From Caenicola sp034331105 (GTDB lineage: Bacteria > Synergistota > Synergistia > Synergistales > Synergistaceae), in assembly GCA_034331105.1 (NCBI GenBank), contig JAXQGB010000014.1, positions 62,001 through 126,000 on the forward strand: 64,000 bases of DNA, written 5' to 3'. The notes beneath the pieces were generated by a model. That model had not been told where the DNA came from. It ran no database searches and was given only the letters and a program-made list of their open reading frames with translations. Shown piece after piece: positions 9,275 through 18,137 of the stretch; position 1 is the stretch's first letter, and every line of letters starts with the position of its first letter. The position numbers and the translations under genes are program-made.

Positions 9275-10492
9275 TTATTCGTATTTCAGTGCATCGATCG
9301 GATTGAGGAGAGAGGCCTTCCATGCCGGATAATATCCGAAACCCACACCTACAAGAGCCGAAAAAACAAAGGCAAGAATTATTGATCCGGGAGAGAATAT
9401 CGGAGGGGCAGCTGTTAATGAGGCGAGGGCATAGCCGGCAAAGATCCCCAGGATTATGCCTAGTGTGCCTCCTACCATCGAAAGCACTACCGCCTCTATG
9501 AGAAACTGGAAGCGGATGTCACGGGACTTTGCGCCGACCGCCATCCTTATTCCTATTTCCCTGGTACGCTCCGTTACAGAGACAAGCATTATGTTCATTA
9601 TTCCAATGCCCCCGACAACAAGCGATATTACTGCTATAGACCCAAGGAGCATGGACATTATCGCTGTGGTCTTCCGACGGGCCTCAAGCATCTGAGATAT
9701 ATTCCTTACGGAGAAGTCGTCCGGTTCGCCGGGCCTGATCTTGTGTCTTTCCCTCAGAAGCGCCTCTGTCTCGTTCTGTATGTACTGAAGTGAGTTCATG
9801 GAGACGCCTTTAATGTAAATGGTGCTGATCCTTCCGGGGGTGTTCCATCTTACCAGCCTTCTTTGTGCCGCAGTCAGAGGAACAAGGACCAGGTCGTCCT
9901 GATCCTGGCCCATCGTACTTTGGCCTTTGGCTCTTAATACCCCGATAATAGTGAAGGGGATCTTCTTGATCCTGATCGACTTGCCCACCGGATCTTCCCC
10001 AAAGAACATTTTGTCTGCTATTGTTTTTCCTATGACTGCTATCTTTGCTCCCTGCCTCACATCACTGTCATTTATGTTTCTGCCGGACTCAACTTCACGA
10101 TCCTGGACAAGTGAATATGAGGGAGTGCTTCCCGTTACGCTCGTGTTCCAGTTGGTATTGCCGTAAACAAGCTGGGCTGAAGTGCCTATCATCGGTGCCA
10201 CTGCTTCTATGCCTGATACTTCGCGCTCTATGGCAATTGCATCATCGTATGTCAGGTACTTGGCGACAGCCGCTGCGGAAGAGGCCGACCTGTCAGGGAA
10301 GACCATGATGAAATTGCTTCCGAACGATGCTATCTGTTCATCAATGCTCTTGTTGGCTCCCTGCCCTACTGCAAAGGCAGATATGACAGCCGCTACACCT
10401 ATTATGATCCCGAGCGCTGTCAGCATCGACCTTGTTTTATTCCTGCGCAGCGCCCTCACTGCGGTAAGGGAAATTTCCGTCATTGATATCAT
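9275..10492 (-). CDS. MacB-like ABC transporter permease (FtsX family)
   Basis: 405 residues. The N-terminal membrane helix after ALRRNKTRSMLTALGIIIGVAAVIS, a large periplasmic MacB_PCD domain (about 45-240) and three C-terminal helices with the motif ERTREIGIRMAVGAKSRDI identify a MacB/LolE-type mechanotransmitting permease. It lacks the N-terminal ATPase fused in E. coli MacB; that is the preceding gene, with which it shares ATGA. With MacA and TolC it should form a tripartite pump moving substrate from periplasm to outside. It is the last gene of an eight-gene operon. Confidence 0.9.
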   Translation of the reverse strand: MISMTEISLTAVRALRRNKTRSMLTALGIIIGVAAVISAFAVGQGANKSIDEQIASFGSNFIMVFPDRSASSAAAVAKYLTYDDAIAIEREVSGIEAVAPMIGTSAQLVYGNTNWNTSVTGSTPSYSLVQDREVESGRNINDSDVRQGAKIAVIGKTIADKMFFGEDPVGKSIRIKKIPFTIIGVLRAKGQSTMGQDQDDLVLVPLTAAQRRLVRWNTPGRISTIYIKGVSMNSLQYIQNETEALLRERHKIRPGEPDDFSVRNISQMLEARRKTTAIMSMLLGSIAVISLVVGGIGIMNIMLVSVTERTREIGIRMAVGAKSRDIRFQFLIEAVVLSMVGGTLGIILGIFAGYALASLTAAPPIFSPGSIILAFVFSALVGVGFGYYPAWKASLLNPIDALKYE

Positions 10493-11190
10493 GATTTTTC
10501 CACCGTCCGGTTCAATTCGTCGCTTGTTATCATACCGTCCTTGAAATGGACTATCCTTTTCGCATAAGCTGCGACTTCAGGTTCATGCGTGACAAGGAGT
10601 ATCGTTATTCCATCTTCTTCGTTGATTTTTTTAAAAAGTTTCATTATCTCATCGCTTGTCTTTGAATCAAGGTTTCCTGTAGGCTCGTCTGCCATGATTA
10701 TAGGAGCCCTGTTGACGATCCCCCTTGCTATAGCGACCCTCTGCTGCTGGCCTCCCGAGAGCTGTGTGGGCTCATGGTAGAGCCTGTCCTCAAGTCCCAT
10801 CTGGATCAAGGCCTCTTTTGCCCTCTCCCTGCGTTCTTTTTTTGCCATCCCCGCATAGAGCAGCGGCAGCTCGACATTTTCTATGGCGCTTGTTTTTTGC
10901 AGCAGATTGAAACCCTGAAAAACGAAACCTATCGTGCTGTTTCTTATAACTGCAAGGTCGTCGCCTTCAAGGTCGTTGATGTTTTGTCCGTTGAGGAAAT
11001 ATGTTCCTGAGGTTGGTTTGTCAAGGCATCCCAGGATGTTCATCGTTGTAGATTTGCCTGAACCGGAAGGACCCATCATGGCTACAAACTCTCCCTTTTC
11101 CAGAGAAAGGCTTATGCCGTGAAGTATCTCTACTTCTTCTTTCCCCATACTGAAGCTTTTATGAATATCCTTTAGTTCCACCAGGGCCAT
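10489..11190 (-). CDS. MacB/LolD-type ABC transporter ATPase
   Basis: 233 residues with Walker A GPSGSGKST, signature LSGGQQQRVAIARG and Walker B IIMADEPTGNLD, then the switch His in LVTHEPE. This is the stand-alone nucleotide-binding subunit for the FtsX-type permease that overlaps its stop codon by four bases. Its own start abuts the stop of the MacA-like gene. Type VII ABC transporters use ATP to drive periplasmic conformational change rather than transport through the membrane domain. Confidence 0.93.
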   Translation of the reverse strand: MALVELKDIHKSFSMGKEEVEILHGISLSLEKGEFVAMMGPSGSGKSTTMNILGCLDKPTSGTYFLNGQNINDLEGDDLAVIRNSTIGFVFQGFNLLQKTSAIENVELPLLYAGMAKKERRERAKEALIQMGLEDRLYHEPTQLSGGQQQRVAIARGIVNRAPIIMADEPTGNLDSKTSDEIMKLFKKINEEDGITILLVTHEPEVAAYAKRIVHFKDGMITSDELNRTVEKS

Positions 11191-12390
11191 TTATTTCGCT
11201 CCGTTCGGAACAATGATACCTGTAATTACCTCATCGCCTTCACTGAGCCCTGATATTATCTCTGTGTTCTGCCCGTCTGAGATGCCCCTTTTGACCTCTA
11301 CCCTTACAGGTCCTTTTTTATCAGGCACATAGACTGCAGGAGTTTTTACTTCTGCTATGGTCTGTTTCCCCATCATGCCTGACCCTGGCTGACCTGAAGC
11401 TGCGGAAGGATCGGCAGGTTTGAATCTGAAAGCGCTGTTGGGAACTACCACTACATCCTTGCGCTCTTCAACTATCAAAGAAACGTTCGCAGTCATTCCG
11501 GGCATCAGAAGTCCCTTGTCGTTCGAGACTTTGACTATTACCACATAAGTCACAACATTGTCTGTTGTTTTCGGAGACAGCCTGACCTGAGTAACAAGAC
11601 CGTCAAAGGGATCGTTTGGATGAGCATCTACAGTAAAGGTCGCTTTCTGTCCTTCCCTGACGCCTCCGATATCTGCCTCGTCAACGTTCACTTCTACCTG
11701 CATCTGGCTGAGGTCCTTTGCTATTTCAGCAATGCTCGGCGTCTGGTAGCTTGCTGCAACCGTCTGCCCTTTTTCAACATTTTTCGCGATCACTATCCCG
11801 TCAACAGGCGAGTATATCCTGGTATATCCAAGATTTATCTTTGTTTTGTTCAGCGTCGCCATGTACTGCCCTATCCGGGCTCTTGATGCAGCTACCTGCG
11901 CTTTCGCGGAAAGATAAGTTTTCTCATCTGTATCAACGTCAGCTTTTGCGATAAGGTCTTTTTCAGCCAGCTTCCTTGTCCTGGCAAGGCTTTTTTCAGC
12001 ATTTGCCAGCACCGCCTCTGAGTTCATCAGGTCAGCTTTCACTACCATAAGATTTGCCTGTGCCTGCGCGACATCAGTCTGCTGAGTTGCAGAATCTATT
12101 TCGGCAATAAGCTGCCCCTGCTTCACCACACTGTTGAAATCTATGTATATTTCTTTTACTGTGCCGGATATCTGTGTTCCAACGTCGACCGTCTCGACTG
12201 CGTCAAGAGTTCCTGTGGCCTGTATTACTGAACGGAGGTCTGACCTTTCTGCCCTTGCCGTTTTATACTGGATCTCATCTGCGCCTTTGCTGTAGTACCA
12301 GAAAAGTCCGCCGGAGATAACTATCAAAACCAGAATAACTGCCATGATCCTTCTTTTTAGTTTTTTTGAAATTTTACCGGTGAAATTCAT
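11191..12390 (-). CDS. MacA-like periplasmic adaptor (RND/MFP family)
   Basis: 399 residues. A single N-terminal membrane anchor (AVILVLIVISGGLFWYYSKG), a lipoyl-like half motif (GTVKEIYIDFNSVVKQGQLIAEID), a long alpha-helical hairpin (about 100-180), the second lipoyl half (YSPVDGIVIAKNVEKGQTV) and beta-barrel/membrane-proximal domains fit a MacA-type adaptor linking the MacB complex to TolC. It overlaps the TolC gene by four bases. Confidence 0.9.
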   Translation of the reverse strand: MNFTGKISKKLKRRIMAVILVLIVISGGLFWYYSKGADEIQYKTARAERSDLRSVIQATGTLDAVETVDVGTQISGTVKEIYIDFNSVVKQGQLIAEIDSATQQTDVAQAQANLMVVKADLMNSEAVLANAEKSLARTRKLAEKDLIAKADVDTDEKTYLSAKAQVAASRARIGQYMATLNKTKINLGYTRIYSPVDGIVIAKNVEKGQTVAASYQTPSIAEIAKDLSQMQVEVNVDEADIGGVREGQKATFTVDAHPNDPFDGLVTQVRLSPKTTDNVVTYVVIVKVSNDKGLLMPGMTANVSLIVEERKDVVVVPNSAFRFKPADPSAASGQPGSGMMGKQTIAEVKTPAVYVPDKKGPVRVEVKRGISDGQNTEIISGLSEGDEVITGIIVPNGAK

Positions 12391-13652
12391 TCTTCAAGAC
12401 CTCCCATGGCCTTTTCAAGATCAAGACGTTTCGCTTTGCATTCATATAGAGAAAGTATCGTGTTTGTCTGAGCTGAAGCATAACTTTCGACTGCATCCGA
12501 TATTTCAAGGCTGCTGCCCACTCCTGCCTCGTATCGCCCCTCGGCGAGATCGTATGTTTCCTTCGCCCGTCTTTCAGCTTCGAGTGATGCGCTGAGAGCC
12601 TCCGTGGCCTCAGCAAGTGCATACCATGCCTTTCTTACTTCAAGCATAATATTGTTGGATGCGCTTTCCAGCTGTGCCTTTGCTGTAACAAGGTCAGCCT
12701 CTGCTCCCTGGACTCTGCTTCTGGTAAGTCCGCCGTCGTACAACGGAAAGTTGAGAGAAAGTCTTGCATTCCAGCCGTTGTCGTCAAAGGGGGCGTTGCC
12801 GTATACATTGTAGCCGGCAGATGCGCTTACCTCAGGTGACATTCCTTTTTTTTCCAATGCCAGCACAGTCTCGGCATATTCCAGTCTTTTACGCTGTGCA
12901 GCAAGGTCAGGCCTGTTTGAGACCGCTCTTTCCACAGCTTGATCTATCGGAACGCTCCACTCTTCATATGACAATACATCTGCAACATTTTTTATGTCCA
13001 TCATGGGGATCCCCATCGAAGATGCAAGCTGTGCCTTGTATTGCTCAGAGGCCGATGATGCTTTTACAAGCGTAAGCTTTGAATTGGCAAGATCCGCTTC
13101 AGCTTTTGTCACTTCAATTTTTGGTTTAGTCCCTACCTCGTAGTATGACTTTGCCCACGAAAGCCTCTTCTGGTAATTGTCAAACCTGGCTTTTGCCACT
13201 TCATGCTGTCTTATTGCCCTGTTAAGGTTGTAGTATGCAGAACGGACTCCGGCAATAATTTTGTCCCTGGTATCTATGTATTCTGCTTCAGCAGCATCCA
13301 TGTTGATCCTTGCCCCTTCGATCCTCAGGCCTCTTTTGCCCCAGTCATAAACTGACTGTTCAAGCGTTACGGATGCATTGTACCTTCCTGAGTCGTTTAC
13401 TGAATCTGTGCTGTCGCTCCTTGTGTATGAAGCGCCTCCCTTTATCTGGGGCCTGCTGTCTGCCGCGCTCTGGCCGACAGCAGCTTTTTTTGAAGCTACT
13501 TTACTCTCTGCTGCGACCATGTCAGGATTATTTTCAAGAGCTGTTCTGACACATGTTTCAAGCGTGAGCGTTTCCGCTGCAGCAGCACCTGCAAACAATA
13601 TCAAAATCAAAAACAAAGCTGCGATAATTTTATTTCTCAACAGACCAAGCAC
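12387..13652 (-). CDS. TolC family outer membrane efflux protein
   Basis: 421 residues with a signal peptide (LFLILILFAGAAAAETL). Two OEP domains are seen as paired long helices (TLETCVRTALENNPDMVAAESKV and a second copy near PVDQAVERAVSNRPDLAAQRKRL), as in trimeric TolC channels. Its presence implies an outer membrane. It completes the MacA-MacB-TolC set in one operon. Confidence 0.9.
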   Translation of the reverse strand: MLGLLRNKIIAALFLILILFAGAAAAETLTLETCVRTALENNPDMVAAESKVASKKAAVGQSAADSRPQIKGGASYTRSDSTDSVNDSGRYNASVTLEQSVYDWGKRGLRIEGARINMDAAEAEYIDTRDKIIAGVRSAYYNLNRAIRQHEVAKARFDNYQKRLSWAKSYYEVGTKPKIEVTKAEADLANSKLTLVKASSASEQYKAQLASSMGIPMMDIKNVADVLSYEEWSVPIDQAVERAVSNRPDLAAQRKRLEYAETVLALEKKGMSPEVSASAGYNVYGNAPFDDNGWNARLSLNFPLYDGGLTRSRVQGAEADLVTAKAQLESASNNIMLEVRKAWYALAEATEALSASLEAERRAKETYDLAEGRYEAGVGSSLEISDAVESYASAQTNTILSLYECKAKRLDLEKAMGGLEE

Positions 13653-13672
13653 CTCCGATCAAAATATCCCTT

Positions 13673-15067
13673 TTATGCCAATGGAAGCCTGATTATGAAT
13701 GTGCTCCCTTCGCCTTCCCTGCTTTCTGCAGTTACGCTGCCGCCATGTGCCTCCACTGCGGCTTTTGTTATTGCCAGCCCAATTCCAAGTCCTCCGCTTG
13801 ACCTTGTCCGTGACTTGTCTGTCCTGTAGAAACGTTCAAATACATATGGAAGATCTTTGTCTGAAATGCCGATGCCTGTGTCTGTCACTTTGATGCATAC
13901 TTCCCCGGATGATCTTTCAAGGGAAATAGTTGCCCTGCCGCCGCTGTCCGTATACCTCAGCGCGTTAGAGAGAAGGTTTTCAATTGCCTGCCGTATCTTG
14001 TCTCCATCTGCTGCGAGCATTACACCATCTTCAATTTCCCTTTTCAGTTCCACTGACTTTGCACTGTAGAGAGGATCAAAGGTCATTGCGACCCTTTCAA
14101 TTTCTTTTGAGAGGTTTACTGATTCAACCACAAGACCTTTTCCGGCATTCTCTATCGAAGTAAGTTTTTCAATTTCAGAAATCATCCTGGAAAGCCTGCC
14201 TATCTCATCAACTGTGAGTTTGACCCTTTCCTTTGTCGGTTCCCATATCCCATCCTCAAATGCTTCAAGGTGCGATTTGATTATCGTAAGGGGATTCCTC
14301 AGCTCATGAGCAATATCGCTCATAAGCCTCTTGCGCAGCTCCTCCTGTTCCTCCAGCCCAAGCCCAAGCCTGTTGATGCTGTCGATCAGAAGCTGCAGTT
14401 CTGTAATGTCAGATCTGAGATCATCCTGTACTCTGTATTTGCCCCTGCTTATGAGAGAGGCCCTGTTCGAAACATTAAGTATCGGCCTGCTTATCACATC
14501 AGCCATTATAAAAGATATGATCACTGCTATCATCAGCATAAATGCTATAGCGTAAACCATATGGGAATTAAACTTCTTCAGGAACATCCCCTCCCTGCTC
14601 TCCCTGAAAGGCAGACAGAGAAAACGGACTTTTCCTACCACATTGCCTCCTGAAGAGACAGAAAGCTCGTTCACTACAAGCTCCGGTGCCATTGATCTCA
14701 TAAAACCTGGGGTATCCTTATCGTCACTTTTTAAACCGGGGCCCCTCATGGGGCCATGTCTCATCGATCGTCTGAATTCAGCTATCAGGATGCCGTCCGG
14801 ATCATATAGCGCAGCATGCACCATAGGCCATCTGAGGATATCTCCCTTTAGCTCTGTCAGCACCTCTTTGTTCCAATTACCGTCAGAGTCATATATCTCT
14901 TCTAATATCCTCACTGCTTCCTGCTGGTCATCGCGAAGCCTCTCAGAAGAATAAAGGCGAAACTGCCTGTCCAGAAACTTTGAGATCCCTGTAGGGATAA
15001 CAAGCATGCATATAATAACGATGACCACATACTGTACGAGCATCTGTGTCCTGAGAGAGCGCTTCAT
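13673..15067 (-). CDS. Sensor histidine kinase
   Basis: 464 residues. An N-terminal membrane helix, a periplasmic segment of about 130 residues containing an unusual HGPMRGP stretch, a second membrane helix at about 173-194, HAMP, a HisKA box (SDIAHELRNPLTIIKSHLE, phospho-acceptor His near 270) and an HATPase_c domain (N box NLLSNALRYTDSGG, G boxes DTGIGIS and GLGIGLA) are all present. It pairs with the response regulator four bases upstream. The Met/His/Pro-containing sensor segment may bind metal, but that is only a guess. Confidence 0.92.
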   Translation of the reverse strand: MKRSLRTQMLVQYVVIVIICMLVIPTGISKFLDRQFRLYSSERLRDDQQEAVRILEEIYDSDGNWNKEVLTELKGDILRWPMVHAALYDPDGILIAEFRRSMRHGPMRGPGLKSDDKDTPGFMRSMAPELVVNELSVSSGGNVVGKVRFLCLPFRESREGMFLKKFNSHMVYAIAFMLMIAVIISFIMADVISRPILNVSNRASLISRGKYRVQDDLRSDITELQLLIDSINRLGLGLEEQEELRKRLMSDIAHELRNPLTIIKSHLEAFEDGIWEPTKERVKLTVDEIGRLSRMISEIEKLTSIENAGKGLVVESVNLSKEIERVAMTFDPLYSAKSVELKREIEDGVMLAADGDKIRQAIENLLSNALRYTDSGGRATISLERSSGEVCIKVTDTGIGISDKDLPYVFERFYRTDKSRTRSSGGLGIGLAITKAAVEAHGGSVTAESREGEGSTFIIRLPLA

Positions 15068-15071
15068 TTAT

Positions 15072-15752
15072 TTACTCCGATATCCTGTATCCGAAACCGT
15101 GAACTGTTTTGATGTATCCGTTCTCGTGTTCGTTGTCAGCTAGTTTTTTTCTGATGTTTTTGATATAGCTGTCAATAGAGCGCTCGAAGGCATCATATTC
15201 ATAACCAAGCGCATAGGTGATCAGTTCGTCTCTCGTCCATGTCTTGTCCTGCCTTGATGCCATCTTTGAAAAGATCATGAATTCATTTTTTGTCAGAGGG
15301 ATGTCCTCTCCGTTTTTTGTAACTGTGAAACTTGAGGTATCTATGATCAGATCATCTCCTACTGTCATAGTCTCTCCGTTCTCCTGACCAAAAGCCGCCG
15401 GTACTCTCAGGTTAGCCCTTATACGGGCCATGAGTATCCTCGGGCTGAATGGCTTGATGATATAGTCATCCGCTCCGGCATCAAGACCTGCTATAACGTC
15501 GTCTTCAGCACTCTTGGCAGTTACCATTATTATCGGGACTGAGGAGGATCTCCTTATCTCCCTGCAGACTGACTCACCTCTCATCCCGGGAAGCATAAGA
15601 TCCAGGATCACAAGGTCGTATGCTCCCTCACTGAACATTCTGAGGGCTTCAATGCCGTCAGTAGCTATGTCTGCTTCATATCCTTCCCGCAGTATATAGG
15701 CCTTTTCAACGTCGGCTATGGCTTTTTCATCTTCAATGATCAGGATCTTCAC
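15072..15752 (-). CDS. OmpR/PhoB family response regulator
   Basis: 226 residues from a GTG start that lies eight bases after GGAGG; an ATG five codons upstream contains that very site and is less likely. The receiver domain shows IEDEKA, the phospho-acceptor Asp in VILDLMLPG and Lys in IIKPFSP; the C-terminal winged helix has RDELITYALGYEYDAFERSID and the conserved TVHGFGYRI ending. It is the cognate regulator of the downstream kinase and probably autoregulates the whole operon. Confidence 0.93.
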   Translation of the reverse strand: MKILIIEDEKAIADVEKAYILREGYEADIATDGIEALRMFSEGAYDLVILDLMLPGMRGESVCREIRRSSSVPIIMVTAKSAEDDVIAGLDAGADDYIIKPFSPRILMARIRANLRVPAAFGQENGETMTVGDDLIIDTSSFTVTKNGEDIPLTKNEFMIFSKMASRQDKTWTRDELITYALGYEYDAFERSIDSYIKNIRKKLADNEHENGYIKTVHGFGYRISE

Positions 15753-15769
15753 AGCGTCCACCTCCATAA

Positions 15770-17143
15770 TTAATGTTGTTTGTCCGTCATTGTCTGCACT
15801 GCGTCCCTGACTTCCTGTACTTCACGCCCCATTGGCTTCAAAAGATCTTTTAAAGGGACATTCACATCCACATTCTCATCAAGCCGCAGCTCCCTGATCA
15901 GATCTTTTATGTCTATCATGTACTCTGCAGATATTTGGTTAATTGTTATTGAGCCTCTCATTTCCTGAGGGTTGGGCAAACTATTATTTGCTCCCCCATC
16001 GTTTTTTTGCAAATATTCCCTCAGTGCCTCTTTTAATTCTTCGTCATTGACACCTGGCAATTTTTTGATCGAAACACCTGTCGGAGTGTTCTCCGGAAGG
16101 CCGGCTGCCTCCCTGACAGACCTGATATCCAGTCCGACTGTCTTTGCTATCTGTTCAAGATCCATCCAGCCAAACACATTATTTACGGCTTCAACTCCTG
16201 TTGCCGGGGGCGGAGAGGAATATGTCTGCCAGTTGCCTGACAATTTTGCTCCGGCTGCAACTGTGATGAATATCAGCAGTCCTGCAACTCCTGTTTTAAT
16301 AAAAGTGTAATTTTTACTTTTGTGGCCCGAATTCATTGCTCCGTCGACCGGACAGGCGGAATAACATTTGCCGCATGCTATACACTCGCCGTCCCTCTGT
16401 ACTATATCTTTATCCGGTGTCAGACCGACTGGACAGACCATCGAACATTTCCCACAGTTGATGCAAGGTGACTTGTCACGATATACCTTGACCAGAGAGA
16501 ACTTTGATATTAATGCAAGAGCAGCACCAAGCGGACACAGGTAACGGCACCAAAAACGCTGAATGAACAGTCCCAAAAAAAGAGTAGTGAAAAGAACGGC
16601 CGTACCATATCCAAATTCGCTCCAGCCTGCCGATAGATGCATCCATGCCGCCCATGGGTCATAATCCCTGAAAGTAAGTGTGCCAAACTTCCAGGTAGTG
16701 TAAAGTACGAGCAATAAAATGGCATATTTCAGATATCGGAGATACTTATCGATCAAATAAGGCAACTGTATATTTTTGATGCCAAGCTTTCTCGAACCTG
16801 CGGAGACAAACTCATTGACGGCCCCGAGAGGGCATATCCAGCCGCAGAAGACCCTTCCTGTAAGCAAAGTGGCAAGAACTGCACCAATAAACAGAATGAA
16901 TGAGCTCAATGCTATCCGGCGAAGCCAATATCCATTTTTAAGCCAGGAATATATAGATTCCAGTCCGCCAAAAGGGCACATCGCGTCAACCGTAGGAGAT
17001 CCTGTCGGACCTCCGCCAAGAAGCTGGTGCCTGTATCCCATCCATGTAAGAAAAAACAGAAAAAATGATAGGATCACATAACGCAAATATTGTGTATTTT
17101 TCTTTTCATTCCTGTTCTTGCTGTTGTTTTCGGAAGAAGACAT
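15770..17143 (-). CDS. NapH/RnfB-like membrane polyferredoxin with C-terminal helical repeats
   Basis: 457 residues. Several membrane helices carry the paired motifs CGWICPLGA (about 100) and CRYLCPLGA (about 199), as in NapH, YccM and NosR-type proteins. Two 4Fe-4S motifs follow (CINCGKCSMVCPVG near 227, CIACGKCYSACPVD near 254). Beyond a further helix, two roughly 35-residue repeats (about 328-362 and 400-434) share the pattern L..IA...G.D...+......L.......+.+..L. It should move electrons across or into the membrane. The ATG at 17143 has GAGAGGGG upstream; a start at 17239 would add an implausible hydrophobic tail. The gene sits inside a stress/efflux operon, just before the two-component genes. 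Confidence 0.82.
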   Translation of the reverse strand: MSSSENNSKNRNEKKNTQYLRYVILSFFLFFLTWMGYRHQLLGGGPTGSPTVDAMCPFGGLESIYSWLKNGYWLRRIALSSFILFIGAVLATLLTGRVFCGWICPLGAVNEFVSAGSRKLGIKNIQLPYLIDKYLRYLKYAILLLVLYTTWKFGTLTFRDYDPWAAWMHLSAGWSEFGYGTAVLFTTLFLGLFIQRFWCRYLCPLGAALALISKFSLVKVYRDKSPCINCGKCSMVCPVGLTPDKDIVQRDGECIACGKCYSACPVDGAMNSGHKSKNYTFIKTGVAGLLIFITVAAGAKLSGNWQTYSSPPPATGVEAVNNVFGWMDLEQIAKTVGLDIRSVREAAGLPENTPTGVSIKKLPGVNDEELKEALREYLQKNDGGANNSLPNPQEMRGSITINQISAEYMIDIKDLIRELRLDENVDVNVPLKDLLKPMGREVQEVRDAVQTMTDKQH

Positions 17144-17244
17144 CTCAAACAGCCCCTCTCGCATCAATGTCCACAAAAAAACAAAGAAAGACTTCTGTTT
17201 AGACCAGTATAAAACAAAAAAAGGACAAAAGAACGACAATACTA

Positions 17245-17270
17245 CTGGGACCGGTGGACACCGGCCCCAG
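17245..17270 (-). terminator. Intercistronic hairpin after the Spy-like gene
   Basis: A 12-base inverted repeat with one mismatch (CTGGGGCCGGTG / CACCGGTCCCAG) follows the Spy-like gene. No tight T-run follows, so it may lower read-through into the polyferredoxin gene or protect the spy-like mRNA rather than fully terminate. Confidence 0.5.
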
Positions 17271-17291
17271 CAGTAAAATTATAATTGTCTG

Positions 17292-17888
17292 CTATTGTGT
17301 AGGGTTGTTTTTGAATCCCTGGCCGAAGCCGCGGCTGTTTTTGAAAGCCTCGGGATTTTTGAGCATCTCTTCTAAGCGTGCATTGTCACGGTCATTTTTG
17401 ATCTTCTGGATCTTCGCGTGAAGATCGCGTACCTTAGTCTTGTTTGGTGCTTCTTTCTGAAGTTCAGTCCTTATTTCAGAATGGAGCTTCTTTATCTCTT
17501 CCATCTTTGCTCTGTCTTCAGGAGAAAATTCACGTTTGGGTCCTCTGGCAACAGGAGCGAACTTTGAAGGGTCCTTCAGTACCGCATCAAAATGAGCTGT
17601 TTCTATATCACGGTTAAGCTTCTGGATCTGAGTATGGATGTCACGAGCCTTAGCTTTGTCAGGGACCTCTTTCCGCAGTTCCGCTCTAAGGTCAATGTTA
17701 AGCTTGGCCCTTTCATCGAGCTTTGCCCTGAGTTCAGGTGAAGCATTTTGCCACATTTGCTGGCCGTACCCCATCGGCATCCCTGCGCCGGCACCGCATC
17801 TACCCGCCTTGCCATATCCGGGAGCCGCCATTGCACTGCCCGCAAAGACAAAAATTAATATTGCTGCTGCTAAAATTTTCTTTCTCAT
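17292..17888 (-). CDS. Spy/CpxP-like periplasmic protein with a duplicated helical domain
   Basis: 198 residues, with a signal peptide ending SAMAAPG and a Gly/Met/Gln-rich linker (GAGMPMGYGQQMW). Two homologous charged helical units follow at about 50-111 and 122-183; both show SPE.RAK..E..KL...+R.EL+KE.P+K.K.RD+H..IQK. This resembles the heavy-metal-sensing / LTXXQ periplasmic chaperones (Spy, CpxP, ZraP), but is doubled. It is the first gene of the envelope operon. The ATG follows GGAGGTCG. An AACATC-N4-GATGTT inverted repeat at 17918-17933 lies just upstream. Confidence 0.75.
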   Translation of the reverse strand: MRKKILAAAILIFVFAGSAMAAPGYGKAGRCGAGAGMPMGYGQQMWQNASPELRAKLDERAKLNIDLRAELRKEVPDKAKARDIHTQIQKLNRDIETAHFDAVLKDPSKFAPVARGPKREFSPEDRAKMEEIKKLHSEIRTELQKEAPNKTKVRDLHAKIQKIKNDRDNARLEEMLKNPEAFKNSRGFGQGFKNNPTQ

Positions 17889-17917
17889 TTACATCGACCT
17901 CCATATTTTTTATGATC

Positions 17918-17933
17918 AACATCATCTGATGTT
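17918..17933. promoter_or_regulatory. Candidate operator upstream of the envelope operon
   Basis: The inverted repeat AACATC-N4-GATGTT begins 30 bases before the spy-like start codon. Its position would suit binding by the operon's own response regulator. It is a single short site and could be chance. Confidence 0.3.
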
Positions 17934-18049
17934 CCATGATGCCAGTCTATCAATACCATATGGAGATTTTATGGCTTAAATGTGTTGATTTTATGGGAAT
18001 ATCTTAGTCCTCCACCTTATCGGCGATCTTAATGACCACTTTCGTCAAC

Positions 18050-18091
18050 AAAAAAGCTTCCGCTTAAGAGAATTTCTGTTTAAGCGGAAGC
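18050..18091 (-). terminator. Rho-independent terminator after the oxidoreductase operon
   Basis: On the minus strand a perfect 12-bp stem (GCTTCCGCTTAA / TTAAGCGGAAGC, 12-base loop) is followed directly by six Ts. It ends the butyrate kinase-oxidoreductase transcript and isolates the envelope operon downstream. Confidence 0.9.
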
Positions 18092-18137
18092 ATTTGGGTC
18101 TTATTGTTTTATATAAGGACAAAGGGGCTTATGTTTT

